A stretch of DNA of 64,000 bases from JBHJGO01 sp050331715. GTDB taxonomy: Bacteria > Cyanobacteriota > Cyanobacteriia > Cyanobacteriales > Microcoleaceae. The notes below the pieces were generated by a model that was not told the DNA's origin, did not search any database, and saw only the letters and a program-made list of their open reading frames with translations. Position 1 is the first letter of the stretch; each line of letters begins with the position of its first letter. The DNA lies in contig JBHJGO010000046.1 in assembly GCA_050331715.1 (NCBI GenBank), forward strand, positions 1 through 64,000, given 5' to 3'. Made by a program: the position numbers and the translations under genes. Of this stretch, positions 34,951 through 43,700 are shown piece after piece.

Positions 34951-37740
34951 ATGCGCTTCTCTCCTCTTCTAGCTGCCGTTTTTGCGGTTTCAGCTACGCT
35001 GGGTCTGTCGGCTGCGGCTGACGGAGAAACTTCTGGGTCAGATTTTGTCAGTTCATCTTTGGGGAAACCGGAGAAAGAATTTGAGAAAAGTGGTTCAGGG
35101 CTACAGTTATCAAAAGGACAGTTATCCAAGGGGCAACCTTTGTCCATTGAGCTGTCAACGATTCAACTCTCGAAGTCAGGCTTCTCAAAGGCTAGCTTTT
35201 CCCAGAGTCAGTTTGAGCCGTTGCCCCTCACGCTACAGGATAAGCCTCAATCCAAGATTGGTCGCTTAGCGGTCGAATCGTTGCAGGACGGGCAGCATCA
35301 GAAATTTCTAAGTGCTAAAGCCCTGTCCAGGGATTTCTTGAGCCATGAATCGTCCTCCAGCCTGGAGTTGGCTCTAGGAAAAGCACCGGATAAATACCTG
35401 AATTCAGCACCGCTCCGGTTGGATAAGGCAGAAACAAAGCAATTTCACCTGGAATCCACCACCACAGACTCTGTTGCTGCAACACCAATCACCACAGCCT
35501 CCGAGGAAGAAGAACTAGCCCCGGGAGAAGCTCAGTTACGGGAACTCGGAACCATTTCATTAGAGGGCATTCCCGATATTGCTTTGAATAAGGTGGTGCT
35601 GGAGAAGGCATTTCCTCTGAATGGTGTCGCCTTAAATCGCAATACTCCATCTATCACTCTGGCTCAATCTGAGATTGAGAGTGCGCCATCGGAGATTTCT
35701 CCAGAAATCGACACATTTCCGACTCAAGGCGTTCCGACCGAAGTGCCAGACGACTCCGCTCCAACTGAATCCGTTCCAACCGAACTGCCAGACGACGTTG
35801 CCCCGACTGAAGAAGTAGTTCCCGACCCCAATCTAGAATCACCTGCTCCCCCTTCAGATTTACCCTCAGACTTGCAGCCTGAGCCATCGATTCCCGGCAT
35901 TGAACCACCATCGGCAGCCCCCGCACAACCTGGTGAGCCTCAAGTACTCGTAGCAGAGGTGGTCGTGGCAGGTGTGGACGACGAAGAGGTGGAAAACAGA
36001 ATCTACGATGCGATTGCAACCAGGCCAGGTTTTCCCACTACCCGATCTCAGTTACAACAGGACATTAACTCAATCTTTGCCATTGGTCTCTTCCGAAATG
36101 TACGGGCAATTCCTGAGGATACGCCTCTAGGGGTACGAGTCACCTTTCAGGTAGAACCCAACCCAGTTTTGCAGGGTGTGGTGTTTGAGGGCAACCAGGT
36201 ATTGCCCCAAGAGGTGATCGATGAAGCTTTTGCGGGTCAGCTCAATCAAACCATCAATTTAAATCAAGTTGAAGAAGCGATCCGCACCATCAATGATTGG
36301 TATCAAAGTAATGGCTATGTTCTAGCTCAGGTGATTGCAGCCCCTCAAGTCACCGCCGATGGCACGATTACGTTGACTGTGGCTGAGGGTGTGATTGAGG
36401 ATATTCGGGTTCAGTACTTCAACAGAGACGGTGAAGCAACGGACGAAGACGGCAATATCATCGAAGGAAATACCAAGGAATACATCATCACCCGCGAAAT
36501 TGAACTGCAACCCGGTGACGTGTTTAACCAGGCCGTGGCCCAGCGGGATTTGGGTCGAGTCTTTGGCCTTGGGATCTTTGAGGATGTCCAGCTCCAACTT
36601 GAACCAGGAGAGGCAGATCCGGAGAAGGCCTTTATGGTGGTGAATATCACAGAGAGCAGCACCGGATCAGTTGCCCTTGGAGGTGGAGTTAGCTCTGCCA
36701 GTGGTCTATTTGGTACGGTGTCTTACCAGGAATCAAATTTGGGCGGAAATAACCAGCGGGTTGGCCTAGATGTCCAACTGGGTGAGCGAATTCTATTACT
36801 TGATTTGAGCTTTACCGATCCCTGGATTGGCGGTGACCCGAATCGAACGTCCTACACCGTTAATGTTTTCCGGCGTCGGTCTATCTCGACCATCTTTGAA
36901 CCGGGGCCAGACGAGGATGACGAGGTACGACTGCCCAATGGCGATCGCCCGCGTGTGATTCGAACAGGAGGCGGAATTACCTTTACCCGTCCCTTTGCTG
37001 AGTCTGTCTTCGTTGATCCGGACTTCGTTGCCTCTCTGGGTCTTCAGTACCAGCGGGTGCAAATCACAGATGCAGACATCGACGTGACGCCCAGGGATGA
37101 TGCTGGAAAGCTGCTCTCCGCCAGCGACTCCGGAGAAGATGACCTGATCACCCTTCAGTTCGGTATTGCTCAGGATCGTCGCAACAACGTGCAATTCCCG
37201 ACTTCTGGTTACACCTTCCGGGTAGGAACCGAGCAATCTATCCCCTTGGGTTCCGGCAGCATTTTCTACAATCGCCTGCGTGGTAGTTTCAACTTCTATG
37301 CACCCGTCGATATTCTGAACTTTATTCCAGATGCACCAGAGGCGCTCGCTTTCAGTCTTCAGGCTGGAACTATTGTGGGAGACTTTCCTCCCTATGAAGC
37401 CTTTCCGATTGGTGGAGCTAATACCGTTCGAGGCTGGGAAGAAGGTGCCCTGGCGGCAGCGCGTAGTTTTGTCCTGGGTTCGGTAGAATATCGCTTCCCA
37501 ATTTTCTCAGTGGGTAATTTCCTGATTGGAGGAGCGTTATTTGTCGATGCTTCCACGGCCCTGGGAACTCAAAGTACAGTCCAAGGCAATCCGGGTGGAA
37601 TTCGAGGTAAGCCTGGTACAGGACTCGGTTTTGGAGGAGGACTACGAGTTCAGTCACCGCTAGGCCCTATCCGTATTGACTACGGTATCAATAATCTTGG
37701 GGATGGGCGCATCCACTTCGGTATCGGAGAAAGGTTTTAG
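34951..37740 (+). CDS. Omp85/BamA-family outer-membrane assembly protein
   Basis: The protein inserts beta-barrels into the outer membrane and is homologous to chloroplast Toc75. ATG 34951 opens a good signal peptide (FSPLLAAVFAVSATLGLSAA), giving 929 residues; GTG 34924 is less likely. Residues ~30-330 are a long low-complexity stretch, first with SKG/SKS repeats and then rich in Pro, Asp and Glu (PTEVPDDSAPTESVPTELPD). Three POTRA domains follow at ~330-565 (VVVAGVDDEEVENRI, GVVFEGNQVLPQEV and VIEDIRVQYFNRDG). The C-terminal ~350 residues form the barrel, with GGANTVRGWEEG as the L6 VRGF-like motif and a final Phe. Confidence 0.93.
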   Translation: MRFSPLLAAVFAVSATLGLSAAADGETSGSDFVSSSLGKPEKEFEKSGSGLQLSKGQLSKGQPLSIELSTIQLSKSGFSKASFSQSQFEPLPLTLQDKPQSKIGRLAVESLQDGQHQKFLSAKALSRDFLSHESSSSLELALGKAPDKYLNSAPLRLDKAETKQFHLESTTTDSVAATPITTASEEEELAPGEAQLRELGTISLEGIPDIALNKVVLEKAFPLNGVALNRNTPSITLAQSEIESAPSEISPEIDTFPTQGVPTEVPDDSAPTESVPTELPDDVAPTEEVVPDPNLESPAPPSDLPSDLQPEPSIPGIEPPSAAPAQPGEPQVLVAEVVVAGVDDEEVENRIYDAIATRPGFPTTRSQLQQDINSIFAIGLFRNVRAIPEDTPLGVRVTFQVEPNPVLQGVVFEGNQVLPQEVIDEAFAGQLNQTINLNQVEEAIRTINDWYQSNGYVLAQVIAAPQVTADGTITLTVAEGVIEDIRVQYFNRDGEATDEDGNIIEGNTKEYIITREIELQPGDVFNQAVAQRDLGRVFGLGIFEDVQLQLEPGEADPEKAFMVVNITESSTGSVALGGGVSSASGLFGTVSYQESNLGGNNQRVGLDVQLGERILLLDLSFTDPWIGGDPNRTSYTVNVFRRRSISTIFEPGPDEDDEVRLPNGDRPRVIRTGGGITFTRPFAESVFVDPDFVASLGLQYQRVQITDADIDVTPRDDAGKLLSASDSGEDDLITLQFGIAQDRRNNVQFPTSGYTFRVGTEQSIPLGSGSIFYNRLRGSFNFYAPVDILNFIPDAPEALAFSLQAGTIVGDFPPYEAFPIGGANTVRGWEEGALAAARSFVLGSVEYRFPIFSVGNFLIGGALFVDASTALGTQSTVQGNPGGIRGKPGTGLGFGGGLRVQSPLGPIRIDYGINNLGDGRIHFGIGERF

Positions 37741-37817
37741 ATGACCAATAACAAATCCCACGTGTTTTGATCGTGGGATCATCTAGAACCTAGGCTACTA
37801 GCTGTAAGTTGGTAGCT

Positions 37818-37949
37818 TTACAAATCTCCGCTGCGGAATGCGAGTAAAACGATCACAACTGGGCCAGCAATGACGATCAGAGCCAGCATTGTGAGTTGAG
37901 CAATTAACTCAAAGTTGATACTACTGATAAAGTCAGTAATGAAGTCCAT
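37818..37949 (-). CDS. psb30: Photosystem II protein Psb30 (Ycf12)
   Basis: The 43-residue frame reads MDFITDFISSINFELIAQLT, then a single hydrophobic helix MLALIVIAGPVVIVLLAF and the end RSGDL. This is the Psb30/Ycf12 pattern of a one-helix subunit at the edge of the photosystem II core. A strong ribosome-binding site GGGAGGAAAG lies a few bases before the ATG. It is too short to have been listed as a standard open frame. It is between the Omp85 stop and the response-regulator stop, on the minus strand; it likely has its own promoter, since the gap on each side exceeds 75 bp. Confidence 0.9.
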   Translation of the reverse strand: MDFITDFISSINFELIAQLTMLALIVIAGPVVIVLLAFRSGDL

Positions 37950-38077
37950 CTTTCCTCCCGATATGACCAAATGAAGTTCAACAATCCCAATTAACCTGTA
38001 ACCAAGGCTAAATCGTACAGGTGATTAGGGCGTTTCTTAGAATATTTCATAAAATGAAATATTTTTGCTTCCTGCAA

Positions 38078-39721
38078 TTATAGGGCAGTTTGGGCTTCAT
38101 CAATCTTGTAACGTTTCAACAGCTTCAGTTGGGTATTGTCTTGGGTACCCCAGGCAATGACTCTAAGGTTGTGCTCCGCTGCTAGCTTGACCCAAGTTTG
38201 TACCGCAGCGGGGTGAGTATCAATGCCATCGACCAGCTTCGCCTTCAACTTGACCTTGTCAAAGATTCCTTCCTTCAAGAACTCTGACGATATATGTTCC
38301 AACCCCACGTCATTCAGTGTCAATCCAACACCAATCTGTTTGAGACGCTGAAGCCTAGACTCAACATATTTCGGGTTGTGGACGGGGGTAATGAGATCAG
38401 AAGAAATCTCTAGTTCTAAATTCTGAGGCTTGGCCTTTGCTCCCTGGAGACCTATTACTAATATTTCCTCAAGATTTTCGGCATAGAACAAGGGCGTTGG
38501 TAGCTCAACCGAGACCCTATAGTTCACTTGCTGCTTCAGACATTGATTTAATTTAACAAACGCATTACGAAGAAACCACTTGCCTAATTCGGCGGACAGA
38601 CCTGATTCCTCAATCAAGGCTATAAATTTTTCAGGAGGAATAAGGCCACGAGTTGGATGCTGCCAATTTCCTCTCACCATCCCTCCAATCAATTTTTGAG
38701 TCTGTAAGTCAATTCGAGGAAGATAAACAATCTTCAGTTGTCTCTTCTGCCAAGCTTGAAGCAAATCAGCCGAAAGCATTAGGTTGTCAGCGGTTTCTCG
38801 CTCAGAGGGCTTGCGAATATAGGTACGACAGAGATTACCCCCTAGACTCTTTGCTTCATGAAGGGCGACCCCTGCTTGTCGCCGTAGCTCTTCTAGGGTG
38901 GCGGCGATGGGATAAAAAGCAGCCCCGATGCTGGCCGTAACCAAAACACTCTGGTCTCCCAAATTAATCGGCTTTGCGATCAAGCCTAAAATTTCCTGAG
39001 CGGTGCTGAGGGCCAGGGCCGGATGAGCTACGGCAGGTAAAAGTAGTGCAAGGCCATTCCCCCGTAACTGAACTAATGGACTGCTGTCCGGCTTGAAATC
39101 TTGCAATCGATTAGCCAACCTGAGCAAGACCTGATCACCTTTGGAATAACCCATCGATTCATTAATCTTCTCAAGTTGATCAAATCCAATGACCAAAAAC
39201 GGAATAAAGCGATAGGTGGAGTCAATTTTGTGAATCGCCTGCGTCAAATATCCATTTGAGCCTGCGAGAGTAGATTCTAATGGGAGTTTGGTGAGGGGAT
39301 CAACCTCCCTCTGAGCAGGAGCCGTGAGCTGTTGCAAAGCACTGTAGTTGTGGGCGACTCGATTCAGCCGGGCTTCAACAGCAGCTAGAACTTCCTCTGG
39401 GGTAAAAGGCTTAATCAAATAGTCATCTGCTCCCAAATCCATCCCCTGACGAACATCAGAACGATCTGCCTTAGCAGTGAGAAAGATAAACGGGATATCC
39501 TCTGTCGCTGGCATTTTTCGAATCGCATTCAGTACAAGATGACCATCCAAAACCGGCATCATAATGTCACAGATAATCAGGTCTGGCATATGCTTTTGTG
39601 CCAGCTCTAAGCCTTGCTGACCATCCTCTGCACTAACTACTTCATAATCGGAAAGCTGCAGAATCGCCTCAAGATTCGTCCGAACGACGGGTTCGTCTTC
39701 AATTACTAAAATTTTCTGCAT
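38078..39721 (-). CDS. Response regulator with degenerate GGDEF and EAL domains
   Basis: The receiver covers residues 1-120, with phosphoacceptor D52 (IICDIMMP) and K104. A GGDEF-type domain spans ~138-300, but its signature is RGNGL (220-224) in place of GGDEF. An EAL-type domain covers ~315-547, with GMV (347-349) in place of EAL, ELEISSD for the ELTE motif and NDVGLEHIS for the DDFGTG motif, and it lacks the later Lys and Glu. Both output domains are thus probably catalytically dead and may act as c-di-GMP sensors or scaffolds. It is third in a leftward hybrid-kinase/regulator/regulator series, 101 bp after the previous gene. Confidence 0.9.
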   Translation of the reverse strand: MQKILVIEDEPVVRTNLEAILQLSDYEVVSAEDGQQGLELAQKHMPDLIICDIMMPVLDGHLVLNAIRKMPATEDIPFIFLTAKADRSDVRQGMDLGADDYLIKPFTPEEVLAAVEARLNRVAHNYSALQQLTAPAQREVDPLTKLPLESTLAGSNGYLTQAIHKIDSTYRFIPFLVIGFDQLEKINESMGYSKGDQVLLRLANRLQDFKPDSSPLVQLRGNGLALLLPAVAHPALALSTAQEILGLIAKPINLGDQSVLVTASIGAAFYPIAATLEELRRQAGVALHEAKSLGGNLCRTYIRKPSERETADNLMLSADLLQAWQKRQLKIVYLPRIDLQTQKLIGGMVRGNWQHPTRGLIPPEKFIALIEESGLSAELGKWFLRNAFVKLNQCLKQQVNYRVSVELPTPLFYAENLEEILVIGLQGAKAKPQNLELEISSDLITPVHNPKYVESRLQRLKQIGVGLTLNDVGLEHISSEFLKEGIFDKVKLKAKLVDGIDTHPAAVQTWVKLAAEHNLRVIAWGTQDNTQLKLLKRYKIDEAQTAL

Positions 39722-39822
39722 AAACGAGTTTCCTTAATAGGCAGATGTCAATGAATTGCGGAGGGGGATAACTTCGTGGGAATCTCACAACATTATACCT
39801 GTATCTCTCCAAACAAACCCAT

Positions 39823-40554
39823 TTAATCTTCATGGTTGAAATTCAGGAAACTCTGGAGGGCTGAGACATCATCCGTTAATAGTTTTTGCAACTGGGTTGC
39901 TTCGTTTAAAATTCGGATTTCCCTAGCACATTCTGACTGTAGGATCTTAAGATAATGCTGACGCTGCTCCTCGGTAGATGCCTTACAAAGCATTTTAAGC
40001 GCCAGATTAATCGTTGACACTGGATTCGACAGATCGGAAATGAGTTTAGCGATTAAATCATCTTTGAGTTGAGCCGCTTGTTCATTCCTATCACTCTTCT
40101 GTTGGTGTTGGGCAGCAGTGATCTTGAGTTCTAAAACCTTCTGTCGTTCTTGTTGTACTTCAGCTTGGTACAGCGTTTGGCGTTCTAGGCGCGAGCTAAT
40201 TGCATTCAGTACTTCATTCGGCAGAAACGGCTTGGTAATGTAATCATCAGCTCCCAGGTTCATCCCATGGCGGATATCGGATCGGTCTGCCTTAGCGGTC
40301 AGAAAAATGACGGGGATTCTTGCTGTTCCTGAACTCTGGCGCAGGGCTTCAATCACCTGATATCCGTCAAGCCCTGGCATCATGACATCACAAAGAATTA
40401 GATCGGGGATATGCTCCCTTGCAAGTTCTAGACCAATTTGTCCATTTCTTGCAGCTAGAACTTGATAGTCTGAAAGCTCTAATATTTCTTCCAGGTTCTC
40501 ACAAATATCAACTTCATCTTCTATCACTAAAATTGTCACTGTTTTATTATTCAT
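39823..40554 (-). CDS. Response regulator with C-terminal pseudo-DHp helices
   Basis: The 243-residue protein has a receiver at 6-125 with D56 (LCDVMMP) and K at about 108 (DYITKPF). The C-terminal ~110 residues form a long coiled-coil helix and then a segment, KLISDLSNPVSTINLALKML, that resembles the histidine-kinase dimerisation H-box but lacks the His (SxLSNP instead of SHELRTP). No ATPase domain follows. The receiver is very similar to that of the next gene (both with FLTAKADRSD and LGADDY segments), a sign of duplication. It is placed second in the three-gene signalling locus. Confidence 0.85.
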   Translation of the reverse strand: MNNKTVTILVIEDEVDICENLEEILELSDYQVLAARNGQIGLELAREHIPDLILCDVMMPGLDGYQVIEALRQSSGTARIPVIFLTAKADRSDIRHGMNLGADDYITKPFLPNEVLNAISSRLERQTLYQAEVQQERQKVLELKITAAQHQQKSDRNEQAAQLKDDLIAKLISDLSNPVSTINLALKMLCKASTEEQRQHYLKILQSECAREIRILNEATQLQKLLTDDVSALQSFLNFNHED

Positions 40555-40638
40555 TTTTCCCTATCTTAGTAATCATCAATATTGGAATTTGTACTTGTAA
40601 ATTTCTCTTTAAATTCACTCAATCTTACCTTAGAAGTC

Positions 40639-40750
40639 TATAGCAATCTCAAATGATTTGTGACAAAGGGGTAAGGGGGTGTTACCCCTTTCTTGGAAAG
40701 TCTCCAAACCCGTCCATAGTGCTTTTCATGATTGATTCAGGATTGATATA
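40639..40750 (-). mobile_element. MITE-like element, copy D (reverse orientation)
   Basis: On the minus strand it begins TATATCAATC and ends GATTGCTATA (one mismatch), 112 bp, with the same internal sequence as copies A and C (GGACGGGTTTGGAGAC and a GGGGTAACACCCCC-type hairpin, and TCACAAATCATTTG). It lies between the giant kinase gene and the first response-regulator gene. Its left end forms the last six sense codons and stop of the kinase gene. Confidence 0.82.
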
Positions 40751-43700
40751 TCCGACGGATATAAACCAATCGGTAGTGTTACCGTAAACGCTGAACCCTG
40801 GTCAACTTCACTAATAAATTCAATCTCTCCCCGATGGAGTTCGACGCACTTTTCAACAATTGACAGACCCAAACCTGTTCCCTGAATATTACCTGCATTT
40901 TCTGCTCGAGAGAAGGCTTCAAAGACAGATGCTTGACTCTCTAGAGGGATACCAATTCCCTGATCTGTAACCCTAAATATCACAGTCTGAGCGGTGACTC
41001 GAACAGACAAATCAACCTTACCCCCTTGCGGAGAATACTTAACTGCATTTGAGAGCAGATTAGAAAGAATTTGCTGTAATAATTTCTGATCCAGCTTGAT
41101 TTGATTTGTTTCCTGCGGTTCAACTGATGCATAACTGAAAAGCACTGTATGACTCTGATTCATTGTCTGTATTTCATCAACTAAAGTTTGACAAAAGTGA
41201 CATAAATCGATGGGAGATGGGTTAAATTCTAGTTTTCCAGCCTCCACTCGATTGATCATTAAAATGTCATCTAGCAATTGTGTTGTATGCTGAACATAGC
41301 TCTGAATTTTTTCTAAATGCTGTAGTTTTTGGTGGTCTGAGAGCTTATAGCCAAAGGATTTAAGAATCCCTGCCGATGATGAAATGACCGATAAAGGGGT
41401 TCGGAATTCATGGGAGGTTAAGGTGATAAATCGGGACTTTAAATCGCTGAGTTCCTGTTCTCTAGCCAGGGCCCGACGAACTTCAGCTTCAGACTGTTTT
41501 TGTCGCTCTAAAAGCTGGGCATTCTCCAATGAAATCGCAGCTTGAGTTGCTAATATTGTTAAGGTACTAACTCGATCTGGAGTAAAGACCTTCGACATTT
41601 CGCTGTTTTCCAGATACAGAACTCCAATCAGCTGAGTCTGTTTCAATAGAGGCAAGCATAAAATAGATGCGGGTTGCATTTCTAGAATGTATCGGTCAGC
41701 GATAAATGCTTCATCACTCTGGGTGTCATCTAATACAATGACTTCTTGGGTACGTGCAACTTGATTCACGATACTGATTGGAATCTTTGTATAACTTTCC
41801 AGAGGGATCGATTGCAGCACCTCAACCGAATCCGAATCAACAGAACTAGAGGCTTCAACAAGTAACTGATCATCTCTCTGCAAAATCAAGCAATTCCGAG
41901 TCGCTCCTGAATTTTCCAGTACAATTTTAGTCAAGGTTCTAATTAGTTGACTAAAATCAAGTTCAGAAATTAGGATTTGGGATGCCTTTAAAATACTTAA
42001 GAGGTCAATTGATTGGTTGATGCTTTGGCTAGAGGTTTGGCTAGAACTCGTTCTGGAGATCTTGAGAGCGCTTAAACCAATTGACTTCTCCAAAGAAGTG
42101 GGATGCTTTTCCATCGTAATCGGAACAATATGATCCGGATAGGATGTGATCAAATCCTGAACTTTAGCCTGAGCTTCCCAATTACCGTAGCAGTAATAGG
42201 CTTCTGTTAGATAGACTCTAGCAATTTTTTCTCTATTCAAAGTGAGGTAAAATTTACCTGCAAGTTCATTGGCTAGTGCCTCTTCATGGATATACTCATG
42301 TTCTTTGGCTTTGGTAATGGCCTGATCATAGAGTTCCATTGCTTCATAACTTCTGCCAGAGATGCGAGATTTTTCCGCTAGAACTAAAAGGAGTTTGTGT
42401 TCTATGTTTTCTGGACAGGCTTTTGCCCAAAGCTGTAGTTTCTCCTCCAGTCGATTCAAATGTTGGACATGCTGCTGTTGTTCAGTCTCACTTGCAGGTT
42501 CAAATAGTGACAAGCGCATCAATGAAGCATAGAAGAATACCTCTGGAACCTTGGTATGGCTAGGAACATAGTTTTCAATGATTTCCAGTTTGCTGAGTAA
42601 CTCTGGCCAGGATTCTCGATCATTGAAAAGATAGGCAATCCGCAGCTTGACATGGTAGATCCAAGCTAGATAGTACGGCAAGTCAGCATACTTCTTTAGA
42701 TATTCTTCTTCCTTAAATTCGATATCATCTAAGGTTTTAAAACTATTCGTTAAACCCTGAAGATTACGAATCGGTTGAATCACACCTGCATACAAAATAT
42801 CCACAATATCATGATTTTTTACCTGATGCATAAAATCCAAATGAGCCTGGCTAATCTGATATAAATCCGAAAGATTTTTTCCCCGTGTAATTCGGGCGGA
42901 ACCGCTCTGAATTACTATATAGCCAATTGTAACCCAGTCTCCTGATTCCATACCATATCTGTAAGTAGTTTCGTAGTAGGGATCGACATCCTTGATCGGC
43001 GCACTCCAGTGCATCACATCAGCAGCAAATAGGAAATTGGTCTGACATTTGACTTCGCTATTTTCAAACTGCTCGCAGAGTTCAGTCGCCATTTTTCCAA
43101 AGCGGTATCCTGTCTGATAATCCTGTAATAATCCTTCAATTACTAAGCCATAACCCACATAACCAAAAGAAGAAATCTCACTATTTCCATACTCCAAGGA
43201 AATAGTAGTCATCTTCACTAGTGCTAGATTTGCTAGGGTTTGATTGCCAATCAAATATCCTGAATAGAACATCCGCTGGAGAACTTTTGTCATAACAATT
43301 TTTTCTGGATTCTGCATTCTGGGGGCAGAAATCAGATCCTCAATTTGATGGCTTTGGAGATATTGATTAACCGTTTGAATTCCTGATTCCAGAAGTTTTT
43401 CTAATTGTTTAGGGTCGAGGGGTACTGCCCATCCCAAAAGTTCCAATCCCTTTCGCTGAACTTCTATCGCTTCAGTATATCGTCCCTGGATCTGATATTG
43501 ATTCACCTGGATCAGGTAAATATTAACTTGGTCAAGTGCCGTTTGAGCATGGGTGAGAACCACTTCGTAGAGGGTTTCTGCTTGAGAAAAATTACTCACT
43601 AGATACTCAATTTCGGCTCGTTCCTGGTAAATCGCGTAGGTTAAGGAATAATGAGATTGCCAGGTGGTTTCTGGCAGTAACTCCATTGCAATCTTTAAAT

